From positions 434,001-498,000 of the forward strand of contig OZ242021.1 of assembly GCA_965204925.1 (NCBI GenBank): a stretch of DNA of 64,000 bases, read 5' to 3'. Below the pieces are notes generated by a model. That model worked only from the letters and a program-made list of their open reading frames with translations, ran no database searches and had not been told where the DNA came from. The position numbers and the translations under genes are program-made. Of this stretch, positions 51,175 through 59,687 are shown one piece after another; position 1 is the first letter of the stretch, and every line of letters starts with the position of its first letter. The DNA is from G963663315 sp965204925. GTDB taxonomy: Bacteria > Pseudomonadota > Gammaproteobacteria > Arenicellales > Poriferihabitantaceae.

Positions 51175-51966
51175 CTACCAGAATCGGCAGGCGTCCGGCG
51201 CGACGGGCAAATTGTATTTTTGATCGTACCTGACCGAAACAAAATACAATCCGTCCGCAGGCGCCGTCACTCCCCCGGCCCTGCGGTCCCGGCTGGCCAG
51301 CACCTCCCCGGCCCACCGCGCCGGTTTCAGCCCCTCTCCGATGCGAGTCAACACCCCCATGATATTGCGCACCATGTGATGTAAAAAACCGTCCGCAGTA
51401 ATATCAAGCCATATCCACGGACCGCTCCGGTCGAGCGAGATCAGACTGACCCGCTTGACCGGATTCCGGTTCTGACACCCGGCTGCGCGAAATGCGCTGA
51501 AATCATGGCAACCAACGAGTTGCCGCGCCGCTTCCTGCATCGGTTCCAGATCAAGCGGAGCGCGATGCCAGGTTACCCTGCCGTGAAGATAGCTGGGACT
51601 GACCGGCCTGTTCAACAGAATATACCGGTATGAACGCTGGCGGGCGCCGAAACGGGCATGGAAATGAGGACTGACCGGACGGGTCCAGATCATCGATATG
51701 TCGTCCGGCAGCCAGGTATTCGCCCCTCTCACCCATTGCTCTTCAATGCGCTGACTCGACGTGTCGAAGTGAACAATCTGGCCGACAGCATGAACCCCGC
51801 TATCGGTTCGGCCCGAGGCTACCACGTCAATGCTGTGGTTGGCGACCTTGCCGAGCGCGGACTCGACTGCCTGTTGCACCGAAGGCGCATGGCCTTGCCG
51901 CTGCCAGCCGCGATAGCCGGCGCCGCAATATTCCAGGCAGGCCGCGATTCGTACCCGTCCGTCCAC
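51175..51966 (-). CDS. truA: tRNA pseudouridine(38-40) synthase
   Basis: TruA modifies U38-40 of many tRNAs. The roughly 263-residue protein contains 'YCGAGYRGWQRQG', the catalytic Asp in 'VVASGRTDSGVHAVGQ', 'RYILLNRPV', 'FSAFRAAGCQ' and 'DGFLHHMVRNIMGVL'. GTG (51966) is used; a TTG three codons upstream is possible and neither has a ribosome site. Its neighbour trpF follows at 8 bp. Confidence 0.94.
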   Translation of the reverse strand: MDGRVRIAACLEYCGAGYRGWQRQGHAPSVQQAVESALGKVANHSIDVVASGRTDSGVHAVGQIVHFDTSSQRIEEQWVRGANTWLPDDISMIWTRPVSPHFHARFGARQRSYRYILLNRPVSPSYLHGRVTWHRAPLDLEPMQEAARQLVGCHDFSAFRAAGCQNRNPVKRVSLISLDRSGPWIWLDITADGFLHHMVRNIMGVLTRIGEGLKPARWAGEVLASRDRRAGGVTAPADGLYFVSVRYDQKYNLPVAPDACRFW

Positions 51967-51983
51967 GGTGTGCAAGAAGCGGT

Positions 51984-52580
51984 CTAGGCCGGACCCCGAT
52001 CTGAAAATGCCTGTACCAGCGTACCCGGATCCATGTACTCGAGTTCGCCCCCTATCGGTATCCCGCGCGCAAGCCGCGTAACGCGGATCGATCGCGGCTG
52101 CAACAAATCCAGCAAAAACCCGGCGGTGGCCTGGCCTTCAAGAGTCAGGTTGGTAGCGAGGATCACCTCGTCAACCATCTCCCGGTCAACCAGCGCGCAA
52201 AGCCGATCAATGCCCAGTTGCTCCGGGCCGACATCATCCAGCGGCGACAAATGCCCCATGAGGACAAAGTACACACCCTTATAGACTCCGGCCTGCTCAA
52301 TGGCTCCGAGGTCGGCCGGGGTCTCAACCACGCAGATTATTTTCGGGTCGCGTTTGCCCGATGCACAGATTGGGCAAATATCCGAATCGCTGAAATTGTT
52401 GCACCGCTTGCAGTGATTGACCGTTGACAACGCCCGATCGATCGCTCCGCTGATCTGCCGCGCCCCCTCCCGGTCTCTTTCCAGCAGGTGAAACGCGATC
52501 CTCTGGGCTGATCTGGGACCGACGCCCGGCAAACGCTGCAAGGCCTGCTTCAACCCCCTGACTGAACGCGGGTCCGTCAT
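51984..52580 (-). CDS. recR: Recombination protein RecR
   Basis: RecR works with RecO/RecF to load RecA at gaps. The 198 residues have the helix-hairpin-helix ('LKQALQRLPGVGPRSAQRIAFHLL'), the zinc finger C-x2-C-x8-C-x2-C region ('CKRCNNFSDSDICPIC'), and the Toprim domain 'ICVVETPADLGAIEQAGVYKGVYFVLMG' region. It overlaps ybaB by one base (TAATG type). Confidence 0.96.
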   Translation of the reverse strand: MTDPRSVRGLKQALQRLPGVGPRSAQRIAFHLLERDREGARQISGAIDRALSTVNHCKRCNNFSDSDICPICASGKRDPKIICVVETPADLGAIEQAGVYKGVYFVLMGHLSPLDDVGPEQLGIDRLCALVDREMVDEVILATNLTLEGQATAGFLLDLLQPRSIRVTRLARGIPIGGELEYMDPGTLVQAFSDRGPA

Positions 52581-52900
52581 TAAAACGGCAGTTTGAGTCC
52601 GGGGATATTGAGCCCCGGCGCAAGGCCGGACATTTTCGCTTCGACCGCTTTCTCAACCTTGCGAACCGCGTCATTGAAGCCGGCGGCGAGCAGGTCTTCC
52701 AGCACCTCCTTGTCATCATCCATCAGTTCGGGATCAATGATGATCCTTTTGACATCGTATCGACAACTCATGACAACTTCCACCAGACCGGCGCCGGATT
52801 GCCCTCTTATCTCGATGTCGGCCAGTTCGCGCTGGGCCTCTTGCATTTTTTCCTGCATGGCCTGCGCCTGTTTCATAATGTCGCCAATACTGCCTTTCAT
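52580..52900 (-). CDS. ybaB: YbaB/EbfC family nucleoid-associated protein
   Basis: A 106-residue DNA-binding protein of the YbaB/EbfC family: 'GDIMKQAQAMQEKMQEAQRELADIEI' helical start, 'GAGLVEVVMSCRYDVKRIIIDPEL' core and 'AGFNDAVRKVEKAVEAKMSGL'. ATG at 52900 has GGTGA at a proper distance; a GTG three codons upstream also exists. It usually sits between dnaX and recR; here dnaX is missing and a divergent SDR gene is upstream. Confidence 0.93.
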   Translation of the reverse strand: MKGSIGDIMKQAQAMQEKMQEAQRELADIEIRGQSGAGLVEVVMSCRYDVKRIIIDPELMDDDKEVLEDLLAAGFNDAVRKVEKAVEAKMSGLAPGLNIPGLKLPF

Positions 52901-52980
52901 ATTCTTCACCCGGGTTTGTATGTGTTTCGATCGCCTGACCCCGCGATCATTATACTATTGAACATCGGTAAAGTGAGTGA

Positions 52981-53008
52981 TTGGACAAAACACCGTGAAT
53001 GATATATA
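52981..53008 (+). promoter_or_regulatory. Sigma70-type promoter for the SDR gene
   Basis: TTGGAC (52981-52986), 16-bp spacer, TATATA (53003-53008), 40 bp before the ATG of the SDR gene. On the other strand TATAAT (52949-52954) may serve ybaB-recR. Confidence 0.45.
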
Positions 53009-53048
53009 AGCCGCCTTTCGGCACAACAGCTTTTGACAGGACGCCCGA

Positions 53049-53798
53049 ATGAAATTTTCAGGAAAAACAGCGCTCATTGCAGGAGCGGGAGGCGGGATGG
53101 GGCTGGAAATAGCGAACCAGCTTATCGGACGGGGCATTGATGTCGGCATGATCGACATAAAACCCGAACCGGAGTCGATCGAGCCCGGCCCCGGGGAGTC
53201 TTTTTACCGGACCCTGGATTTGACCGACCAGCAAGCCCTGCGCGCTGCGGTACAACAGCTTTACGAGCGTTTTTCAACGATCAACTATCTGGTCAACAGC
53301 GTTGGCGCACTCTGGTTCGGCAAGGATCAATCAGCAGAAGAAATAGACCTTGCAATCTGGGACCGGGTCATGAATATCAATTTGCGCGCCACTGTACTGC
53401 TGGTCAAAAGCGTAGTCCCTTTCATGCGAAAATCGGGAGGAGGCGCCATGGTTCATTTTTCTTCGATTGATGCGTTAAGCGGAGACCCGAATCCCCAGGA
53501 CGCCTATGGCGCGTCGAAAGCGGCATTGATCCGCCTCTCCAAATCCCTCGCAATACAGTATGCGGGTGAACAGATTCGCTCAAATGTGATCCTCCCCGGC
53601 CCGACCTTGACGCCGATGCAGCAAAGATGGCAAGGCAAACCGGAATTACAACAAAAAATCGCTGAAAAAATCCCGCTTGGTCGTCTCGGCCGGCCTGCGG
53701 ACATGGCCGACGCCTGCCTGTTTCTGTTGTCCGACAACGCCTCGTACATAACAGCCACCACCCTGGTCGTAGACGGCGGTGTTACGGCGCTACCCTGA
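53049..53798 (+). CDS. Short-chain dehydrogenase/reductase (classical, intact)
   Basis: A 249-residue SDR with all classical marks: 'ALIAGAGGGMGLEIANQL' for NAD(P), 'NSVG' (variant of NNAG), catalytic Ser in 'VHFSSIDAL', YGASK (Tyr and Lys) and 'LPGPTLTPM'. It ends with the FabG-type 'TLVVDGGVTALP'. The substrate is unknown. It is a single-gene unit with its own promoter; AGGA precedes the ATG. Confidence 0.9.
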   Translation: MKFSGKTALIAGAGGGMGLEIANQLIGRGIDVGMIDIKPEPESIEPGPGESFYRTLDLTDQQALRAAVQQLYERFSTINYLVNSVGALWFGKDQSAEEIDLAIWDRVMNINLRATVLLVKSVVPFMRKSGGGAMVHFSSIDALSGDPNPQDAYGASKAALIRLSKSLAIQYAGEQIRSNVILPGPTLTPMQQRWQGKPELQQKIAEKIPLGRLGRPADMADACLFLLSDNASYITATTLVVDGGVTALP

Positions 53799-53848
53799 AG
53801 CAAACGGTATCGCTGGAAGAATCTGTAATTTCCGGTATCCGGCCTCCT

Positions 53849-54418
53849 TCAGGCACAAGACTGGCCGCGACCATACTGCTCTTCGGCAGTCTTCCGGCGA
53901 CGCCCGACGGTGTACGCAAACAGCGCCAGCCGGGTATCGGGGGTGACTTTGACGGCAGGAATTTTCAACGCCTCGCCGACAGGCATGAAACAAATCCGAT
54001 GCACTTCTTGCGGCTGTAACACAAAAGGCCCCTCGGACAGACAGGAATAGACCGAACCCCAGCTCCTTGCCGATGGCTTGCAATGATTGTCCTCGAAATA
54101 AATCCTGAACTCAAAATCAAGGGCCGGCCGGATACCGAGCTCTTCATGTAATTCGCGGCCCGCAGATTCTTCATAGCTCTCTCCCGGGGTCATCACACCA
54201 CCAGCGGCGAAGTCCATGCGCCCCGGATACCAGTCCTTGCCCATCGTTCGTGTCTGTACCAGGATTTCGCCCTGCGCGTTGAACACCAAGACAAAAGTGA
54301 CCCTGTGCAGCAGTCCGTTTTTTCGCATTTCATCGCGCCCCGCTATCCCTGACATACGGTCCTTTGCATCAACGATACAAACCGGCTCGGCAGAGGAGTC
54401 GGAGACAAAGGCTTTCAT
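53849..54418 (-). CDS. Nudix hydrolase (YfcD-like)
   Basis: A 189-residue Nudix protein: the box G-x5-E-x7-REUxEExGU is complete in 'GGVMTPGESYEESAGRELHEELG'-type sequence around residues 78-101, preceded by 'RMSGIAGRDEMRKNGLLHRV' as in the YfcD / isopentenyl-diphosphate isomerase-like branch. Substrate unknown. The start is the ATG of MKAFVSD, seven codons inside the longest frame. It is divergent from the ald-xsc-pta run. Confidence 0.88.
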   Translation of the reverse strand: MKAFVSDSSAEPVCIVDAKDRMSGIAGRDEMRKNGLLHRVTFVLVFNAQGEILVQTRTMGKDWYPGRMDFAAGGVMTPGESYEESAGRELHEELGIRPALDFEFRIYFEDNHCKPSARSWGSVYSCLSEGPFVLQPQEVHRICFMPVGEALKIPAVKVTPDTRLALFAYTVGRRRKTAEEQYGRGQSCA

Positions 54419-54443
54419 CGATAATCTGTTACAATACACTGCT

Positions 54444-54468
54444 GCCAGACAATTTCTGGCATTATAAA
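54444..54468 (+). promoter_or_regulatory. Candidate operator and -10 upstream of ald
   Basis: GCCAGA (54444-54449) and TCTGGC (54455-54460) form a 6-bp inverted repeat with a 5-bp centre, directly followed by ATTATAAA, whose TATAAA (54463-54468) may be a -10. The site lies between the divergent Nudix gene and ald, about 130 bp before ald. Candidate binding site for a regulator of the ald-xsc-pta genes; no regulator gene is adjacent. Confidence 0.4.
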
Positions 54469-54537
54469 ATCAATCTGGCGCATTGCAATGTATTCTTCTG
54501 GTACTACAACAGGCATACCGGAATAACTATCTTGCGC

Positions 54538-54555
54538 CCGGGCGCTATCGCCCGG
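54538..54555 (+). promoter_or_regulatory. Stem-loop in the ald leader
   Basis: CCGGGCG-CTAT-CGCCCGG is a perfect 7-bp GC-rich stem with a tetraloop, 39 bp before the ald start. It is followed by ATTAAATCG, not a T run, so it is not a good terminator; it may protect or attenuate the message. Confidence 0.4.
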
Positions 54556-54593
54556 ATTAAATCGAACGTCAGCCGTCCTGATGAGGTGATCTT

Positions 54594-55712
54594 GTGATTA
54601 TAGGGGTTCCGAAGGAAATCAAAAATCATGAATATCGTGTCGGCCTGACACCGACCAGTGTCCGGGAAATAGTCAGAAACGGGCACCGGGTCATAGTGGA
54701 AACCCGCGCAGGAACCGGCATCAGCGCCTCGGATCAGGAATATCGAAACGCAGGCGCCGCAATCGTGGACAGCGCCGAAGAAATTTTTTCCCGCGCTGAA
54801 ATGGTGATCAAGGTCAAGGAACCTCAAGCGGTGGAACGCGCCATGCTCAGAGAGGGACAGATTCTTTATACTTATCTGCACCTCGCTCCCGACCCGCAAC
54901 AGACCAGCGACCTGATAGCCGGTGGAGCCACCTGCATTGCCTACGAAACCGTGACTTCTCCATTTGGCGGACTGCCCCTGCTGGCGCCGATGTCAAAAGT
55001 GGCCGGGCGCATGTCCATTCAGGCGGGCGCCTACTGCCTCGAACGGCCCCATGGCGGGCTCGGTATGCTACTCGGAGGCGTCCCCGGAGTCGACCCGTGC
55101 AAGGTAGTTGTTCTTGGAGCCGGCGTCGTAGGCACCCATGCCTGCCATATTGCCGTCGGTATGGGCGCCGATGTCTGGGTACTGGACAACAATCCGGTTT
55201 CGATAGAAAGACACTGGCAGCACTTCGGTCGCTCAACCAACTCCGTTTTCTCGACATCCGACGCCCTCGAGAAACACGTAACGGAAGCGGACCTCGTCAT
55301 CGGCGGAGTATTGGTGCCCGGCGCCGGAGCGCCGAAACTGGTAACAAGAGAAATGGTCAGGGACATGAAGCCGGGGGCAGTCATCGTCGATGTTGCCATT
55401 GACCAGGGCGGCTGTTGTGAAACATCAAAAGCGACCACCCACGCGGAACCTGTCTTTGTAGTCGATGAGGTTGTACATTACTGCGTTGCCAATATGCCCG
55501 GGGGCGTACCGCGCACCTCGACCTACGCACTGAACAATGTCACTCTGCCATTTGCAATCAGCCTGGCGAACAAGGGAGTGAAACAGGCATTGCTGGATGA
55601 TCCGCACCTGCGCAATGGCTTGAATGTGCATGCTGGCAAAATTACCTGCCGCGGAGTGGCTGAGGACCTGGGATATGAATATGTCGATCCGGCGCGCGCG
55701 CTTGGCGGCTGA
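54594..55712 (+). CDS. ald: Alanine dehydrogenase
   Basis: NAD-dependent oxidative deamination of L-alanine to pyruvate and ammonia. The 372 residues begin 'VPKEIKNHEYRVGLTPTSV', with 'VKVKEPQAVERAML', 'MSKVAGRMSIQAGA', the NAD-binding 'VVLGAGVVGTHACHIAVGMG' and 'DVAIDQGGCCETSKATTHAEP' region. The start is GTG with GAGGTGAT upstream. Next to xsc it most likely regenerates pyruvate for a taurine:pyruvate transaminase, as in known taurine pathways; such a transaminase is not in the window. Confidence 0.95.
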   Translation: MIIGVPKEIKNHEYRVGLTPTSVREIVRNGHRVIVETRAGTGISASDQEYRNAGAAIVDSAEEIFSRAEMVIKVKEPQAVERAMLREGQILYTYLHLAPDPQQTSDLIAGGATCIAYETVTSPFGGLPLLAPMSKVAGRMSIQAGAYCLERPHGGLGMLLGGVPGVDPCKVVVLGAGVVGTHACHIAVGMGADVWVLDNNPVSIERHWQHFGRSTNSVFSTSDALEKHVTEADLVIGGVLVPGAGAPKLVTREMVRDMKPGAVIVDVAIDQGGCCETSKATTHAEPVFVVDEVVHYCVANMPGGVPRTSTYALNNVTLPFAISLANKGVKQALLDDPHLRNGLNVHAGKITCRGVAEDLGYEYVDPARALGG

Positions 55713-55768
55713 TTGCCCGTCCCTTCATGACTCAAAAATTTGACCGGTTCAGCAGAGGAATCACTTAA

Positions 55769-57532
55769 ATGACAAGAATGACAACATCGGAAGCCTTTGT
55801 GGAAACCATGGCGGCCAATGGCGTGACCGATATTTTCGGCATCATGGGATCGGCTTTTATGGACGCGATGGATATTTTTGCACCCGCGGGTATTCGCCTG
55901 GTGCCGGTGGTTCATGAACAGGGAGCAGGACACATGGCCGATGGTTACGCCCGCGCAAGCGGTCGGCATGGCGTCGTCATTGGCCAGAACGGTCCGGGCA
56001 TCAGTAACTGCGTTACAGCGATTGCCGCCGCTTACTGGGCACATTCCCCGGTTGTCATGATCACCCCCGAAACCGGCACGATGGGCCAGGGGCTGGGCGG
56101 TTTCCAGGAGGCCAACCAGCTACCGATGTTCCAGGAATTCGTCAAATATCAGGGTCATGTCAACAATCCCGCGCGCATGGCCGAATATACAGCGCGCTGT
56201 TTTGATCGCGCCATGTCCGAAATCGGCCCCACCCAACTGAATATTCCGCGGGATTATTTCTATGGCGAGGTCGATATTGATATCCCGGTACCGATGCGGC
56301 TGGACCGCGGGCCGGGCGGAGAAAGAACCCTGAACGAAGCAGCGGAAATGCTGAAAAGCGCCAGATTCCCGGTCATTGTTGCAGGCGGCGGCGTAGTCAT
56401 GGCAGACGCAGTGGATGAATGCAGGGTATTGGCGGAGCGCCTCGGCGCGGCTGTAGTAAACAGCTACCTGCATAACGATTCGTTTCCCGCCAGCCATCCG
56501 TTGTGGTGCGGGCCGCTGGGTTACCACGGTTCAAAAGCGGCAATGTCGCTGATCAACAAGGCAGATGTCGTGATTGCGCTGGGAACCCGGCTCGGACCCT
56601 TCGGCACATTGCCGCAATATGGTATTGATTATTGGCCGAAGGACGCGAAAATCATCCAGATAGACGCAGACCATAAAATGCTGGGGCTGGTCAAGAAAAT
56701 CTCCGTTGGCATCTGTGGCGATGCCAAAGCAGCCGCAAAAGCATTATCCGGACGTCTCGAAAATCAGACACTGGCATGCGATGCGGCCCGCCGGGAACGC
56801 ACCGATATTATCGCTGCCGAAAAAGCGGCATGGGAAACAGAGCTCGACCAATGGATTCATGAAAAAGATGACTATAGCCTGGACATGATCAGGGAACAGG
56901 GCGAGGAAGCGGGGAGCTGGCTGCACCCGAGGCAAGTCCTCCGCGAACTCGAACGGGCCATGCCGCAAGACGCGATGGTATCGACCGACATCGGCAACAT
57001 CAATGCCATCGCCAACAGCTATCTGCGTTTTGAGCGTCCACGCAGTTTTTTCGCGCCGATGAGCTGGGGTAACTGCGGCTATGCGCTGCCCACCATGATC
57101 GGCGCCAAGTGCGCGGCTCGGGAGCGGCCGGCTATCGCTTACTCGGGGGATGGCGCCTGGGCGATGAGCATGTCTGAAATCATGACTTCGGTCCGTCACG
57201 ATATTCCGGTCACCGGGGTCGTGTTCCATAACCGGCAATGGGGCGCCGAGAAGAAAAACCAGGTCGATTTCTACAACCGCCGTTTTGTGGCCGGAGAGTT
57301 GGAAAACAAAAGCTTCGCGGAAATAGGCAAGGCCATGGGCGCCGAGGGCATCGTCGTCGACAAACTGGAAGATGTCGGCCCGGCCCTGGATCGAGCGGTG
57401 GACATGCAGATGAATGACGGCAAATCGACGGTCATTGAAATCATGTGTACACGCGAGCTCGGCGACCCGTTTCGCCGCGACGCCCTGTCAAAACCGGTCA
57501 GGCATCTGGCCAAATACCGGGATTTCGTATAG
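55769..57532 (+). CDS. xsc: Sulfoacetaldehyde acetyltransferase
   Basis: Thiamine-diphosphate enzyme converting sulfoacetaldehyde plus phosphate to acetyl phosphate and sulfite. The 587-residue protein has the ThDP pyrimidine domain with 'VVHEQGAGHMADGYARASG' (Glu), the Xsc-typical 'ITPETGTMGQGLGGFQEANQLPMF' region, a central domain and the diphosphate-binding 'AYSGDGAWAMSMSEIMTSVRHD' region. Length and these blocks distinguish it from acetolactate synthase. GAGGA precedes the ATG. It follows ald by 56 bp and is followed by pta, the standard partner. Confidence 0.93.
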   Translation: MTRMTTSEAFVETMAANGVTDIFGIMGSAFMDAMDIFAPAGIRLVPVVHEQGAGHMADGYARASGRHGVVIGQNGPGISNCVTAIAAAYWAHSPVVMITPETGTMGQGLGGFQEANQLPMFQEFVKYQGHVNNPARMAEYTARCFDRAMSEIGPTQLNIPRDYFYGEVDIDIPVPMRLDRGPGGERTLNEAAEMLKSARFPVIVAGGGVVMADAVDECRVLAERLGAAVVNSYLHNDSFPASHPLWCGPLGYHGSKAAMSLINKADVVIALGTRLGPFGTLPQYGIDYWPKDAKIIQIDADHKMLGLVKKISVGICGDAKAAAKALSGRLENQTLACDAARRERTDIIAAEKAAWETELDQWIHEKDDYSLDMIREQGEEAGSWLHPRQVLRELERAMPQDAMVSTDIGNINAIANSYLRFERPRSFFAPMSWGNCGYALPTMIGAKCAARERPAIAYSGDGAWAMSMSEIMTSVRHDIPVTGVVFHNRQWGAEKKNQVDFYNRRFVAGELENKSFAEIGKAMGAEGIVVDKLEDVGPALDRAVDMQMNDGKSTVIEIMCTRELGDPFRRDALSKPVRHLAKYRDFV

Positions 57533-57617
57533 CCTCGGCCCGCCCCGTATCAAAACCACCACCCGGTCATATACCCGCAACGGCGCTTCCGGCTGGCGGG
57601 GTGTCGGAGTTCCGGCC

Positions 57618-58601
57618 ATGAAAACGTTTGAAAAGCTGTTTGCCCAAGCCGCGACATACCGCAGGCGAATCGTCCTCCCGGAAGCGGACGACCCCCGTAT
57701 CGTGGCAGCAACGGGCGAAATTTCCCGGCAGCGGCTCGCCACAATAATTCTGCTCGGGAAGCCCGCGCTGCGCGCGCATACCAAACAGGTCGAGGTCGTT
57801 GATCCGGAGACCTCGGCGCGTAAAAACGACTATACAGAGAAGCTTCTGGAACTGAATCAGCGCCGCGGAATGCTGCGCACAGAAGCCGAAAGTCGAATCC
57901 GGGATCCGCTGGTGTTCGCTATGTTGATGGTTGCCTGTGGCGATGCCGATGGATGCGTGGCAGGAGCCGTCAATCGTACCTCGGATGTAGTCCGCAACGC
58001 CCTGCAAATCATCGGTACCGGCGCGGACGCCGGTCTGGTTTCCAGCTTTTTCATCATGCAGCACGACCTGCCTCATCAGGCTTTCCAGGGTACGGCCCTG
58101 TATGCGGATTGCGCCCTGGTCATTGATCCCGACCCGCCCCGGCTCGCCGGGATTGCAATCGCCTCGGCAGACAGCGCTGTTTCCCTGCTTGGACTGGAAC
58201 CAAAAGTCTGCCTGCTCTCATTCTCGACCTGCGGCAGCGCCAGCCACCCGCACGTGGACAAGGTTATCCGGGCGGGGCAGATCGTCCGGCAAACACGGCC
58301 GGACATCGCGCTCATCAGTGAAGTACAGTTCGACGCGGCGGTAATACCTGAAATCCTTGAACGCAAAGCGCCCGGCAGCCAGATACGGGCGCCAGCCAAT
58401 GTCTTTATTTTTCCTGATCTGCAATCGGCAAATATCGGTTACAAGATCGCGCAACGCATCGGCGGGGTGCGGGCAGTCGGGCCAGTCCTGCAAGGTCTCG
58501 CTCGCCCGGTAAATGATTTGTCGAGAGGGTGCAGCGTGGATGATATCGTACAACTGGTTTGTGTAACTTCCGTGCAGGCCAGCGCCCGCATGAATCGTTA
58601 G
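57618..58601 (+). CDS. pta: Phosphate acetyltransferase (short form)
   Basis: Converts acetyl phosphate and CoA to acetyl-CoA. From MKTFEKLF it has 327 residues, the single-domain PTA_PTB form without the N-terminal DRTGG part: 'RIVLPEADDPRIVAAT', 'GDADGCVAGAVNRTSDVVRNALQIIG' region, 'LLSFSTCGSASHPHVDKV' and 'VFIFPDLQSANIGYKIAQR'. Placed right after xsc it would drain acetyl phosphate from that reaction. No ackA is adjacent. Confidence 0.93.
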   Translation: MKTFEKLFAQAATYRRRIVLPEADDPRIVAATGEISRQRLATIILLGKPALRAHTKQVEVVDPETSARKNDYTEKLLELNQRRGMLRTEAESRIRDPLVFAMLMVACGDADGCVAGAVNRTSDVVRNALQIIGTGADAGLVSSFFIMQHDLPHQAFQGTALYADCALVIDPDPPRLAGIAIASADSAVSLLGLEPKVCLLSFSTCGSASHPHVDKVIRAGQIVRQTRPDIALISEVQFDAAVIPEILERKAPGSQIRAPANVFIFPDLQSANIGYKIAQRIGGVRAVGPVLQGLARPVNDLSRGCSVDDIVQLVCVTSVQASARMNR

Positions 58602-58622
58602 AATCGGTCGCCAGCGCGCACG

Positions 58623-59687
58623 ATGAAATTCGGTTTCCGGACGATTCATCTTGAGAAACGCTTCGCGCTGGCCATCAGCCGCGGCATTCACACCGGTTCG
58701 GACAATCTTTTTGTTTCCGTTACCTGCCAGAATATTACTGGCTGGGGCGAAATTTGTCCGGGTAAAAGTGAAGGTGAAGACAGCGCGCAGTCCGCGCAAG
58801 ACAGACTGGAAAATTTTCTCTCGAATGACCTGGATCCGTCTGTCTCGCGACCGCTATCCGTGCAGCAGATTCATCAGTGCGGCGTCCGGCACGGCCTGCC
58901 CCGTTGCGTGTTGGCGGGACTGGATATCGCTCTTTGGGACTGGCTGGGGAAAAAGGCCGGACTTCCCCTTTATCAGTTACTGGGCCTGGGCAGGCCGCGA
59001 ACGCCGACTTCGCTAACCATCGGTATCAACCCGCCGGAAATAGTCAGAGAGCGGATTCAATTACTTCTTGAAGACCCGACGATCCGGTTTTTGAAGATCA
59101 AACTTGGCTCGCCCGAGGGTATCGAAGCGGACCAGGCAGCGTTTGCCCAGGTTCTCGACAGTACCAGGAACGTTCGCATCGGCTTGCGGGTGGATGCCAA
59201 CGGAGGATGGAACACGAATGACGCCCTGTTCATGATGAAATGGCTGGCAGAGCGCAATACCGATTATATAGAACAGCCATTACCGGAAGGACAGGAAGAG
59301 GACCTGCCCGGACTTTTCAGGAACCGGCCGCTGCCCGTTTATGTCGACGAATCTTGCCGGGTTTCCAGCGATATAAAGTCATGGTGGCAATACGTTGACG
59401 GCATAAACCTGAAACTGATGAAATGCGGCGGCATTACCGAAGCGCTTCGAATCATCGCGGTCGCCAGAGCATATGGCCTGAAAACGATGATTGGCTGCAT
59501 GAGCGAATCATCCATGTCGATTTCAGCGGGCGCCGCCATCTGCGGACTGCTGGATCAGGTTGACCTTGATTCACATTTGAATCTCGCGCCGGATCCCTGT
59601 AGCGGAGCGGCCTGGGTGGACGGTGTGATCATGCCGAACGACCTGCCGGGTCATGGTGCCAGGATCAATCCACAATACCATGCTTGA
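58623..59687 (+). CDS. dgcA: Enolase-superfamily epimerase, DgcA-like (N-acetyl-D-glutamate racemase)
   Basis: A 354-residue enolase-superfamily protein of the muconate-lactonising/dipeptide-epimerase branch. The acid-base lysines are in 'FLKIKLGSP' and 'INLKLMKCGG', the metal ligands in 'LRVDANGGW' (Asp), 'YIEQPLP' (Glu) and 'YVDESC' (Asp). By itself this would be read as L-Ala-D/L-Glu epimerase. The 8-bp overlap with a DUF1611 gene matches the dgcN-dgcA pair described for D-glutamate use in marine bacteria, where DgcA racemises N-acetyl-D-glutamate. It follows pta by 21 bp. Confidence 0.8.
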   Translation: MKFGFRTIHLEKRFALAISRGIHTGSDNLFVSVTCQNITGWGEICPGKSEGEDSAQSAQDRLENFLSNDLDPSVSRPLSVQQIHQCGVRHGLPRCVLAGLDIALWDWLGKKAGLPLYQLLGLGRPRTPTSLTIGINPPEIVRERIQLLLEDPTIRFLKIKLGSPEGIEADQAAFAQVLDSTRNVRIGLRVDANGGWNTNDALFMMKWLAERNTDYIEQPLPEGQEEDLPGLFRNRPLPVYVDESCRVSSDIKSWWQYVDGINLKLMKCGGITEALRIIAVARAYGLKTMIGCMSESSMSISAGAAICGLLDQVDLDSHLNLAPDPCSGAAWVDGVIMPNDLPGHGARINPQYHA

